From positions 15,004,255 through 15,068,254 of the forward strand of contig CM068317.1 of the NCBI GenBank assembly GCA_034766995.1: a stretch of 64,000 bases of DNA, in the 5' to 3' direction. The translations under genes were made by a program, and so were the position numbers. Of this stretch, positions 13,480 to 23,712 are shown piece after piece. Source of the stretch: Acanthacorydalis orientalis (lineage: Eukaryota; Arthropoda; Insecta; Megaloptera; Corydalidae). The stretch's first letter is position 1, and every line of letters begins with the position of its first letter. Under the pieces are notes generated by a model that searched no databases, had not been told where the DNA came from, and saw nothing but the letters and a program-made list of their open reading frames with translations.

Positions 13480-13920
13480 ATGATAATAGAAGATAATGAT
13501 AATGGTATGGAATTTGAAGACGATGTAAATTTCGAAATAAGCGATAATGAATTTAGTGAAACGAGTGAAGAAACTGATTACGCAAGTGATGATAAAAGTG
13601 AAAATGGATTTGAAATTCAAAATACAGTTGAATTTTTGAAACTTTATGAAGGTATTAAAGGATGGATATATGACAGTGATTTAGAAAAAAAATGTTTATT
13701 TAGTATTTTGGATATAAATGGTGTTTTCCTATTTAATTGTTTTTTTTGTGTTTTTTATGTGTATGACACACATGGTGTGTCATCAGTCCTTCGTAATATA
13801 AAAATGCTGTTGAGCCAACGACACACACGTTGTGTCATCATTTTATTTGTACGAAAATGTCTACAATGTTACTTTGTCATCTTCAAAATATTTTCTTTTT
13901 TTTCAAAATTTTCAACATAA
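13480..13920 (+). pseudogene. piggyBac-like acidic N-terminal fragment
   Basis: An open frame starts MIIEDNDNGMEFEDDVNFE. Its first ~50 residues are very rich in Asp, Glu and Ser, the usual character of piggyBac transposase N-termini. The next ~25 residues (LYEGIKGWIYDSDLEKKC) are unremarkable, and the rest is hydrophobic translation of the element's 3' non-coding end. No catalytic domain follows. The frame is probably left over from an internal deletion of a full element; whether it is translated is unknown. Confidence 0.6.
13758..13845. repeat. subterminal palindromes of the piggyBac-type element
   Basis: Two palindromes, TGACACACATGGTGTGTCAT at about 13764-13783 and CGACACACACGTTGTGTCAT at about 13820-13839, share the core GACACAC...GTGTCAT. 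A weaker copy (TGACACACTGTGCGTCAT) lies near the left end at about 13228. Their position near both termini suggests transposase-binding sites; that role is inferred. Confidence 0.7.
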
Positions 13921-14674
13921 ACAAAAAAAAATGGTTTCTGTGGATAGTCTTATAAGAAATCTTTCATCTCGAATGGGTTAAGAAAAATCCAGCGGATTTC
14001 ATGCGAAGTTTTGTGATCATGGATGAAACTTGGATTGACTATTACATTACATCAACACACCAGAATCAAAAACATAATCGAAACAGTGAACTGAATGCAA
14101 TGGAACGGCTTTGACGAAGGTAAAGACGGTTCACTCAGTTGGAAAGGTGATGATGTCAGTTTTATAGGATGCGAAAGGAATTCTCTTTATTGATCATTTT
14201 CAGAAGGGAGAAACAGTTACTAACCAATACTTCGCAGCACTTTTGGAGAAATTGAAGCCAATGATCGCGGAAAAACGTCTCGGAATGGCCAAAAAAAGTG
14301 TTGTTTAACCATAACAATGCATTGGGTCATTCAAGTGTTGCCACTCAGCAAGAATTTGCCTAATTAAAGTTTGAAATACTTCCGCATCTACCCTTTTTTT
14401 CCAATTTAACTACCTTGGAATATATGTTCGCGAAACTCAAAATTTTCCTGCCTGAAAAACGATTTGGGTTAAATGAAGAGCCAATAGAGGCCGAAAACGT
14501 CTATTTTGAGGACCTCAAAGAAACCCACTTTCGTGAGAAAATCGTTAAGCTGGAGAACAGTTGGGACAAGTGCGTTAAGCTTCGAATGATTTATGCTGGA
14601 AAATAAAGTACACTTTGAAACTGAAGCTGTTATGTCTGATATTGAACCAAGTTATTTTTCAAACCGCCCTCGTA

Positions 14675-15012
14675 TATTGTTTCAGAATCTCGTTTTTTTC
14701 CTAAGGCAATCACGTTATGTAATATTTTCTTACGTTTATCCACGATTTCATTGCAGTCTTTTAATGTATATTTACCATCGTTTATTTTTTATACATTATT
14801 ATATTATTAATGAGCATTATATTCTTCCTGAATGTTTTCAATTTTCTAATCGCCATTCTCTGTTCTTATCCCATGTTCTCATTCGTTTTCGTTCCCCCAT
14901 ATATTTTTTTTATATACATACTTGAATTAATTTTTATAATTTAACTGCATACGAAACAGTTTAAGAAGATCTTTGTACTTCTGATGAACACGTTCCGTTC
15001 CGTTCGTACTAT
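14675..15012. other. AT-rich spacer between two mariners
   Basis: Pyrimidine-rich on the plus strand. Open frames are short and unrecognised. Confidence 0.5.
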
Positions 15013-16272
15013 TAGGTTGGCCAATAAGTAATGTCGGATTTTTTTGTAAGAGATCCTTTCTGCTATTTTTATAACAAACGACAATTCATAACCTATAAAA
15101 TGCATATACCGTCTGAAAACCGAGACTAACTTGTAATTTTTTTAAAAAATCATTATGTTTAGTTAATTTTTTTAGTGTTTCTTTTAATTTGAAGATGTAT
15201 TTTTATGCTATTATCCTTTTTTATTTCCATAAAGGTAAAAATGCGGTAAAAACAGCAAAAGAAGTTTCTGATCTTGCATTGTGATGGTGCTGTGAATGAA
15301 AGAATGGTGCAAAGATGGTTCGAACAGTTTCGTGATGGTGATTTTAGTCTTACCGATGATAAATGCTTTGGTAGAGCTATCGAAATTGATAACGATCAAA
15401 TCTCTTGTCTAACTGAAAATAATCCACGTTATACCACACAAGGATTTCTAAAATGTGTGCAATATCGAAATCGAGTGTTGAGAAACATTTGCATCAACTA
15501 AGTACGGTTTTCCAGATATGATGTTTGGGTTCCGCATAATTTAAGTGAAATAAATTTAGTCGATCGAATTTTGGATTGCGATTCATTGTTAAAACGCAAT
15601 AAAAACGAATCATTTTTAAAGTGAATTATTACTGGGGACGAAAAATAAATTTTCTACAATAATATGACACGAAAAATACAGAGTAAACCAGGATCAACCT
15701 AATTAACTTCTCTCAAAGCTGGATTACATCCCAAGAAACTCATTTTATGTGTAGGGTTGAATTGGAAAGGGGTACTATTTTATGAGTTCCTACCGTTTAA
15801 TCAAATCATTAATCCAGATAAATACTGTTCACAATTGGATAGACCGAAGGAAAGAATTAAGAAAAAACGACCAGAATTTGCCAATATGAAAGGAATAGTT
15901 TTCAACCAAGGTAACTCGACGTATCTTTACAGACTTGATAAAAATTGAGAGAGCTGAATTGGGATGTTGTTATCCATCCATTATATTTACCTGATTTAGA
16001 TTCATTCCATAATCAGATTTTCATTTATTTATTTCTTTGCAAAGTTTCCTTAATGAGAAAATTTTTGATTCTCTAGAGGCCCTTGAAATGCATATTTCAA
16101 GATTTTTTGCTGAAAAACATAAATTTTGGGAGGATGGTATTATAAAACTGCCTACAAGATACCAAAAAGTCATTGAAAATAATGGTCAATAAATTATTTA
16201 AAAAACTTTTCTATATTAAAAAAAATGACTGATAAATTTACTAAGAAATCAGACATTACTTATTGACTAACT
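15013..16272 (+). mobile_element. mariner element, full length, inactive
   Basis: Left end TTAGGTTGGCCAATAAGTAA; the right end reverse-complemented reads TTAGTTAGTCAATAAGTAAT and both continue with GTC(G/T)GATTT. The total length of about 1260 bp is standard. TA occurs at each junction, though the exact first base is uncertain because the ends differ by a one-base gap. Confidence 0.9.
15240..16192 (+). pseudogene. mariner transposase, multiple stops
   Basis: The N-terminal region reads DGAVNERMVQRWFEQFRDGD, DDKCFGRAIEIDNDQISCL and ENNPRYTTQGFLKC, covering both helix-turn-helix units. The middle gives RIITGDEK-stop-IFYNNM (first catalytic Asp retained) and LNWKGVLFYEFLPFNQIINP. At the second catalytic site the usual HQDN is NQGN, so that Asp is lost. 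The C-terminus (KLPTRYQKVIENNGQ) is recognisable near 16150-16190. Many frame breaks lie between these pieces. Confidence 0.88.
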
Positions 16273-16913
16273 AAATATTTTTGGTACACACCTGAACCTC
16301 ATTTCTAGGCCAAGTCATATTTTTGTCATTGATAGATAAAATCAAGAAAACAATTGTTGGTATGAATATAAATAAAGTTATTTGTTTGGTACATAGGGCA
16401 TTTTATAGTTTCAACATTTACTCTACTAATAAATAAATTTCCAGCTCATAAAAAATTAAAAATATATCATTCACGCATATTTTTTAAGAGATGGATACGC
16501 ATTTATTTCCACACTTTACAAAATTAGTTTTTCTTCTCATTCACTTAATACTTAGTGCTTCGCTGTTCGTGTTTCATTCGCTAATAAATTTACAATTTTA
16601 CATTTTCTTTCCACTGTTCTACAAAGAATTTCAGTCTTAAGGTTGCTAGTAGCCATTACTCTTTTTATTTTTTTTAAAAAAATTATTAATTTTTTTCCTA
16701 TATATTTTAATATTTTGTTTTAATTAGAATTAATAAAAAGATAATAAAATAACAAAAGAAAATATTATAATGAATACTGCAAGAATTTTCTTACAAAGAC
16801 TATATAATGACATAATAAAAATAATTCAAGAATAAAATTTTCTATATAGAATAAATTTGTGAACATGTATTTTTGATGTTTTGCTGAATTAAAAAAATAT
16901 TTTTCTTCCTCTT

Positions 16914-16950
<37 letters not shown>

Positions 16951-17252
16951 ACCCTTAATTTCAAATATAATTTTTCTATTTTATAATTAAATATATTTCC
17001 CATTAACTTATATCAAATTTTTCAATTAAAATTGTTTTATATGTTGTCCCTGATTATTTATAAATTTTGTATACCAACATTTCCTTGATGAAAATAATAT
17101 AGATTCTAAGATAGGATAGGATAAGATAATATAGTTTATAGGAGAGATGTGAAAATAATATCAGATTCAAACTAAACGAAACACTATAGATGAAACAAAT
17201 ATTCAAGCCATTCAACTGAGACAATCTCACATGACTGGTGAATAGTATTGAC
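16273..17252. other. AT-rich non-coding stretch
   Basis: A short (TA)n tract lies at about 16912-16950. No recognisable gene. Confidence 0.5.
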
Positions 17253-17560
17253 TCAATCCATATGTATTGCGAACGTGATCGTGGTGCATGAATGTGAAGG
17301 GATTTGAGTACGTAGCATGAACGTCCCTTCTATGGTGTCATCGCCTGCCGATGTGCTCGATTGCAGAGTCAACATCGACTTTGTCAAGCTCGAACCGTTA
17401 ACGTACCCGTCGGTTGACTGAGCTGCTGCATCCATTTGCAGGGCGAAGCGTGGGCGTATCATCGATCGTCGTAGCGAACGATCCCCTTACCGCTCACCTA
17501 TTATAACATTCGCGACGGCGCCCAGACTCAGCGACATTGCAAGACATATCCTACTTCTGT
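17253..17560 (-). other. GC-rich block, possible host exon or exon pair
   Basis: Markedly higher G+C than its surroundings. The minus strand is open from 17462 to 17253 with low-bias codons and a non-repetitive peptide (MIRPRFALQMDAAAQSTDG, then SSLTKSMLTLQSSTSAGDD). Just upstream on the minus strand a second short frame (MSLSLGAVANVIIGER) runs into a sequence with a GGTGAGC donor-like site. I do not recognise the peptide and find no transposon motif. A conserved exon of a large gene, an alternative first exon, or a chance GC-rich island all fit. Confidence 0.35.
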
Positions 17561-17696
17561 TGTTACTGGATGTTGCTGTTGCTTGGTTGACTGAATGGCT
17601 CACACATTCTCCTCTACTCAGTCTACTAGCAGGTTCTACATTTTATCGTTTTGTTCAAAAACATCAATAAAGTTCCGACTTCTATGCGTGAAAATT

Positions 17697-17755
17697 ATAT
17701 ATGTGTATATATATATATATACATATATAAATATATATGTATATATAAATATTAA

Positions 17756-17835
<80 letters not shown>

Positions 17836-17875
17836 TTATATATATATATATATATATAAATATATATATATAAAC

Positions 17876-17906
<31 letters not shown>

Positions 17907-17912
17907 CACACA
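17697..17912. repeat. (TA)n microsatellite with AAATA interruptions
   Basis: Long TA tract interrupted by A runs and C bases. Frames are Ile/Tyr repeats only. Confidence 0.96.
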
Positions 17913-18389
17913 ACTACTAATTCGTATTTTCTTAGATATCATTTTGAACATTTTTATTTGGCAGTCCAATTCAAATTCGTCGAAAACCTGAAATTATAGG
18001 AGATTGGTAATTTGACCGTTTCATTTTTATTGTAAAAATATCTATAAAAATAAATAACAGAATCTCAAATCTTCTTAAACCTTTTGATATGTTTTTCCTA
18101 AAAGTAAAGACAGTAAGGCAAGTCCTTAGGATTATAATGTGAAAAAAAAACTTAATTATTTTTAGTGCATCACATCATCCATGACATATTGATAGGGTTA
18201 AGATTTAAGAAAAAATTAACCGTAATTAAAAGAGCATTTTCTTCTATAAATGTGATGTTGAACTGAAATTTTTATTTTATTAAAAAATATTACATGGTAA
18301 TACAATTTTTTTACTTTGTGTGAATTGTCGTGTTCGAATAAATACTGTCATGTTGTAAGTTTGCTACCAATTTTTCTAGTTACAGTTAT
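17913..18389. other. AT-rich non-coding stretch
   Basis: Nothing recognisable beyond short A/T runs. Confidence 0.5.
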
Positions 18390-19584
18390 ATTTAGTTATA
18401 GTCATGTGATACATCATTGTAAACAATGAAATCAGCACTACTGATTTCAGTTTATATCTATTGTTTTCCTAATTTAGTATTGTTGGATATAACCTCTTAA
18501 ATTAGTCATGGAAAAAAGCAAATTAGCGCGATTTTTTTTATGAATTTTAATTGGGACGTCAAGCAACACAAAATGCTCGAAATATTAAATTTGTTTTTGG
18601 TGAAGAGTCGATTAGTGAACGTAAAGCTCAACACTGGTTCCAAAAATTTCGTAATGGAAACAAAAGCGTTGATGGATGAGAAGGGTTGTGGACCTTCTTC
18701 AGCTATAGATAATAATGATTTAAAAACCATTATTGAATCGGACCCACATAAAACCACTCGAGAGGTGACAAAAAAACTCAATGTTGATCATTCAATAGTT
18801 TTGTGATATCTGAGCTTAATTGGAAAAAGAAAAAAGATGAATAAATGGGTGCCGTATGAATTAAACGAACATCAAGTGGTCATACGAAATCTGCTCTGCG
18901 ATTCTTTTGCATAACAAAAATGATTCCTTTCTTGACCTTATTGTCACATGTGATGAAAAGTAGATTCTCTGCAACAATAGGAAACGTTCATCACAGTGGA
19001 TAGACAGAGGAGAAACACCAAAACATTTTCCTAAACCAAAGGTTTACGAAAAAAAGATTATAGTTATTGTTTAGTGGTAGGCAAGTGGCATCATCCAGTT
19101 CAACTTTTTTAATTCTGGAGAAACAATAACAGTAAAAAAATATTATCAGGGAATTAAAAAAATGCATGATGTGTTACATCGTTTATGGTCAGTATTAGTC
19201 AATCGAAGAGGAACATTTCTTCTTCACGACACCGTCCGACTACACGTCTCAAAAATGACTTCAAAAAAATTAATTGAACTGGATTATGAAACCTTGCTTC
19301 ATCCACCTTATTACCGACAGATTATCATTTTTGAAACACTTGTGTAATTTCCTGCGAGACAAGATTTCAAAGATCAAGCATCATCTCAAAGCGCTTCCGA
19401 TGAAATCCGTTAATCCCAGAACTCCAGAATTCTATCTTGACGGAATAAACATACTTGTTTCCCGTTGGTAGAAATTTGTGCAGCACAATGGTCTTTATTT
19501 TGGTTGATAAATATAAGTTTTAATTGATATATACATCTTTATACTCAATACATAAAAAACGCAATTATTTTTGCACCAACCCAA
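18390..19584 (+). mobile_element. cecropia-type mariner with Hsmar1-like end
   Basis: The right end, reverse-complemented, reads TTGGGTTGGTGCAAAAATAA, next to TA at 19585-19586. It closely resembles the Hsmar1-type terminus. The matching left TIR is not found, so the left boundary is estimated from upstream sequence resembling an untranslated region. A sister copy lies at about 29822-30792. Confidence 0.85.
18509..19505 (+). pseudogene. cecropia-type mariner transposase, broken
   Basis: Begins MEKSKLARFFL and, across frames, gives FGEESISERKAQHWFQKFRN, IDNNDLKTIIESDPHKTTRE, KMNKWVPYELNEHQ, KHFPKPKVYEKKIIV and LVNRRGTFLLHDTVRLHVSK. The first catalytic region (VTCDEK) and second (HDTVRLH) are readable. 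At the third site the sequence TTATTACCGACAGAT shows a short deletion, about 13 nt relative to the family pattern, removing SPDLS. The same scar is in the copy at 30540. The C-terminus (NSRTPEFYLDGINILVSRW) is intact enough to identify. Confidence 0.88.
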
Positions 19585-20383
19585 TATATTTTTTAATAAA
19601 AAAATTTTCTTCGCACCATATCTTGTTTTATATTATCTATCAATACAATAATTCTTGATTTTCACAAATGAATTCTTTTTTCACACTATGAACAACACCG
19701 AAACTTTTTGATTAAAAATATTCAATGAATTGGTATTGATTTTTTTTCGATTGTCGCTCATGCATATTTGAACGACAACGTCATCATTCCCAGAGCGACA
19801 ATTTACTGACGAAATATTCTTGACATGAAAAATAATTCTTGATGAGTTTTTTCATTATTCTCGGTTGTTTCTTAAAATTTATTAGAAATTGATTATTTAT
19901 TCTTAATCGTTATTTAAAATTGATATAAGTGTTGAAAACGAGTTGTAAATTTAGACCATGGTCAGTAATCCTGTTGTTTATCTTTTAAATTATTTTACTT
20001 TCTAATAAGTAACACAAACATACAACATAATTCTGACTCTGTGGATAAAAATTTACTTTCACAAATGAATTCTCGTTTCATCCCACAAATCACAAACATT
20101 TCTCTGATCAAAAATGTTTAATAAATCGTCATTAATCATTTTTAATTTTAGCTTATATGTGCATTCAGAAGCGATATCATTATACTCAGATCCCCGAGGT
20201 ACAAAAAAAAACGTAGACAGAAAACTGCTTCTTCTGAATTTTGGCATTGTGTGAATGATGCAAATGATGTAATTGCCATCGTAATGCTCATAAATAATAA
20301 GTATTTATTGAATTAATGACTCATTTAACATTTTTTGATAAAAAAAATATTTCAGTTAATAAGTCTTCATGTCAAATAATTTT
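19585..20383. other. AT-rich stretch with copies of a dispersed repeat
   Basis: Segments at about 19655-19805 and 20055-20200 resemble each other (CACAAATGAATTC, TGATYAAAAATRTT, TCATTTYTAATT-like stretches). The segment at 20235-20345 resembles them on the opposite strand. Similar sequence occurs near 34095-34215 and 45140-45220. No protein motif is evident. Confidence 0.45.
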
Positions 20384-20476
20384 GACATGAAGATGATGAA
20401 ATGACAGTTTCATAGAAAAAAATAAAGGTTGGAATTTAGAAAACAAAATCCGCCATTATTTTCTTACCAACTTTAT
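20384..20476 (-). mobile_element. solo end of a cecropia-type mariner derivative
   Basis: Carries the 5' untranslated region and TIR of the family (GATGAAATGACAGTTTCAT, then TTTTCTTACCAACTTTA) but nothing else of the element. Its left side is cut within a perfect 12-bp-arm hairpin (20365-20392, CTTCATGTCAAA and its inverse). Confidence 0.75.
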
Positions 20477-22229
20477 ATAATATAGATCAGAAAAATTTCG
20501 AAAAATGTATTTATCGTGTCGTGACAACACTTATTTATGATATAATGTATTTTTTTGCATCTACTTTTTATATCATTCTATACAAAATATATCATTCCGG
20601 AAACAAATTATCGTGTTTTGTAATTAGAAAACATTCCTCACTCATCCATTTGAATAACATTTTTTTTAATATGCTTGCTGATCACAATATCAATTACGTA
20701 TTTCTGTTACATGTATTTGTGTGAGCGGCGAAACGTTAAATTGTGTTTTATTAAATGTTCCTTTTCATTTACATTCATATTCGATGTTTGATTTTATCTC
20801 CAATTCATTGTTTTTTTATCACTTATTTTTGATACGAAATCATCCTTGACAGCATCTATCCAAGTTTATAGTAAAATAATATTAAATTTTATACTATTTT
20901 ATTTCCAGAAAAACAGGTTTCTAACGAAAATGTGAGATGAAAAAATAAGAAAACGCTTATGTCTCTCTAAACTAGTTACTAACTGAACTAGCTTATCTAC
21001 TACTACTCGCTCTTGCTTCTTAACCTTCAGTCACAAATGATCATTCGGTTGAATAAGAATCGAGGTTGAGTATAAAATTTTATATACAGTGCCACCTGTC
21101 GTACCGCAAATTATGGTAGAGCAACGATGTCTTTCATCTCCCTGCGCTTTTACTCTACATAGCTGACTGTAATTAAGGGGCACCGAATAACGAACACCGA
21201 AGCGCTTTAAATGGTCGTTTCTATTCTACAAATCGTTCCCTCTCGTACCATAACAGGGCTCCCGAGGTGTTGTGGTACGACAGGGAGCATTGCATTTCAT
21301 AACTTTGGTACTAGTTGCTCGATTTAAAACAAATTAATGGTTTTGAATTTTCTGATCGACTATTTAATTATGGAAATATCAAATCTAATCGGAAAAAAAT
21401 AAAAAGTGAAACTAAAATAAAATGTAAATAATATCCAGATCGATCATTATTGCATGAAATACAAATAATAGATTTTTCTGTTGTAAATATTTTTTATATT
21501 CTATGCAAAATAATGTTTGAAGGAGCTACACCTACCTAGAGGCTTGAAAAAAAAGGTTCAAATTCGGAATTTGCTTTCTCTGAAAATATAGATGATAATG
21601 AAAGATTTTTTAAAAATAAAAGGTAAATTTAATGAGAGCATTTCGCTGAAAAAAATATTCCAAAATATTAAAAAAAAGAGGAGGTATGTTCGCCAACAAA
21701 GAATGGCATTTTTTTTTTGGAAATTCGGTTGTGAACGTTGTCTAGCTGAAACGGACCATCTGAAATCAAAAAATTAAACACGGTTTTAAAGTTAGTTACA
21801 AATATAATAAACTAACATCCAACTATTTTAAAAATCTTTATCTTTAAAAATTGCATTGAGCAGAACTTAAGCTTGAAAAAATCTATGAAAAATGTCATTA
21901 TTTTTACGTTTCTTTTTATTTAAAAAAAAATCAAAATGTAATTCGATTAATAATATTTCTTAGCGTATATCTCGAAAATTTGAAAACAACCAATCAATCG
22001 ATTCTCTAAATATACGGGACACTGTCTTTGAAAACAGTGTTTCGAGAGAAACTCATTTAAAGTCACAAGTATGTTTCAGCTTTAGTTAGTTAAGTGCTTT
22101 ACGAAGAACTTTATAACTTCGTCAATTTTACAGATATCAATATAAAATTTTCAGGATATATTTTTAAGATTTATAAAACATAAAAATTTCAAAAACATTT
22201 TTTTTTGATTCATAGGCAGGTGTAGCTTC
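20477..22229. other. AT-rich stretch with one small MITE candidate
   Basis: Mostly low complexity. The only structure I can support is the inverted-repeat element at 21087-21292. The open frame at 21592-21777 is Lys/Asn-rich and unrecognised. Confidence 0.45.
21087..21292. mobile_element. candidate 206-bp MITE
   Basis: The left end CAGTGCCACCTGTCGTACC and the right end reverse-complemented CAATGCTCCCTGTCGTACC match at 17 of their first 21 bases. The interior is richer in G+C than the flanks and repeats GTACC-containing motifs. TA precedes the left end, but the right flank is CA, so the target duplication is not certain. Confidence 0.5.
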
Positions 22230-22252
22230 TTAACACTAAACATACCACCACG

Positions 22253-22452
22253 CCCGGTCAAATGCCCGGTTTTAAAATTCGATTCAAAATTCTGCATTCA
22301 TTTTTATTTCTTTCGTCCATTTGACTTTACGACAATCTTATATTATCTGTTCAATCAATTTTTCTATTTTTATCGTTCTTTTTGTTTAGTTTTTCGCCGA
22401 GAAACATTTATAGTCTGGCTTGTCTACCGCAACCGGTCATTTGACCGGTCGA
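22253..22452. repeat. subterminal CCGGTCA palindromes, left side
   Basis: CCCGGTCAAATGCCCGG at about 22254 and ACCGGTCATTTGACCGGT at about 22430. The partner at the right end (about 26364) reads CTGGTCATTGGACCGG. The paired placement inside both TIRs resembles the subterminal repeats that piggyBac-type transposases recognise; that function is inferred. Confidence 0.65.
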
Positions 22453-23712
22453 CAAATTAACGAACTTTTATAAAGTTATTTGATCCGGATCTCAGTTCTG
22501 AATAGAACTCAGATCTTGATAGCTACGAATGAAAACTTCTGAATATGGCATGTCTTTGATTATCACTGGCGTGAGAAATTGAAATATAATCTGAATGACT
22601 TGCTATCAGGCAACGCGACAAATAAGCGATTTATTGATCTGAGATTTTCAGAATAAACGCTCCGTAGTAAATATTTATGAGAACTGTGTAATACACGTAT
22701 GGCGAGATCATTAGACAGGATCATTTTGAGGGTATCAGAAGGAACATCGAAGTTTAAAAGCAATCAAGCAAGAGAAAGGGTGAACAAATCTTATAATACT
22801 CGGTGCTTAGTTTTTTTTATGTTATCTGTACTATTTTATTTCTGAGTTTTATCCCTACATATATTTCAAGATGTTCAGCGATGGAGTTTTGGAAAAAATA
22901 ACTAATATAGTGAAGAGTGTTCAGAAATTAGTGAAGGTAATCGATATTCTGATCCTGAAGATGACCAAATTGAAAATGAAGATTATTTATTTAACACTGA
23001 CGATGATTTCTCAAACATTAACGATGAAGAGGGAAACATCTTGAATGCACGTAGAGGACAAAATCGAAAAAAATGTCTATCAAGTTCAGAAAACGAGAAT
23101 GACGAAAATGACCAGAGCAATGAAGTGAGTTTTGATAAAACTGCTTGGCAACAAATAAAAGAAGATCCAATATCTGGAAAACCACCGTTTCATCATAGTT
23201 TCAGAGAAGTATCAGCTCCATACCAAGCGAAATATGTCTTTTTTCTTTAATAACATATTATGAACGGTAAATCAAGAACTGCATTTTTTTTTGATAATTG
23301 ACAATCATATTGTTGAACACATACGAAAATATATAGAGGTAGAAGCGTTTCGAGTAGGAAATAAATGGGATCTGGCTACAATAAAGTTATATGCATTTAT
23401 TACTATTTTGTACGCATGTAGTGCAAAAATCAAATCAAGTAAAAAATTTGTCTCTATTATATTTATGGAACACGAAAGAAATATTGTGATCGAAAATTTC
23501 TTCACGAGTTTATCACTAGCAACAAAACTTCAAAAAAATAAGACGAAATTAGTTGGAACTCTTCGAGGTAATAAAAAAGAATTGCCGAAACTTGAAAAGT
23601 AAAAAAAGGATAATATGGTATGTTTCTCTACGTTAATTTATAAATCAAGTTATTATATAATTATAATCTTACAATTTATAAAAGCAAACCGAACAAAAAT
23701 ATTCTTTTACTA

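Larger units (their letters stand above)
13176..13977 (+). mobile_element. 802-bp piggyBac-type element inserted in a mariner
   Basis: Both flanks are TTAA (13172-13175 and 13978-13981), the piggyBac target duplication. The termini are CCCATTCGAGA and its exact inverse TCTCGAATGGG (11 bp). Removing the element plus one TTAA rejoins mariner sequence between the residues preceding and following KNPADF. It lacks a catalytic domain, so it is a non-autonomous derivative. Three short palindromes of the type TGACACA...TGTGTCA lie inside (near 13228, 13764 and 13819). Confidence 0.92.
12840..14605 (+). pseudogene. irritans-type mariner transposase, interrupted
   Basis: The N-terminal part is read in pieces: FHFDIG-like sequence, EFKCGRTSIEDALRSRG, IIDKIHSMVLSDRQLKVREIVEVIG and ARWVPRLLTAEQKR. 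The TTAA insertion comes next, and reading resumes at 13982 with KNPADFMRSFVIMDETWIDYY, which holds the first catalytic Asp. Later pieces are QKGETVTNQYFAALLEKLKP, a degraded second motif (HNNALGHS, Asp replaced by Asn), and the C-terminus LNEEPIEAENVYFEDLKE followed by KLENSWDKCVKLR. Multiple stops and frameshifts; non-functional. Confidence 0.88.
12577..14674 (+). mobile_element. irritans-type mariner split by a piggyBac element
   Basis: Left end TACGTGGGTGGTTTGAAGAG and right end, reverse complemented, TACGAGGGCGGTTTGAAAAA match at 19 of their first 24 bases; both lie next to TA. The span is 2098 bp, but subtracting the 802-bp TTAA-flanked insertion at 13176-13977 and one TTAA leaves 1292 bp, the normal length for an irritans-type mariner. 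The mariner was therefore in place before the piggyBac-type insertion. Confidence 0.9.

Noticed and set aside
13480..13920. Independent host gene for an acidic protein
   Set aside because: It lies wholly within a TTAA-flanked element and its 3' half translates the element's palindromic non-coding end.
18509..19505. Host SETMAR-like gene
   Set aside because: The similarity is to the mariner transposase part only; there is no SET domain, the frame is broken and a TIR lies at the end.
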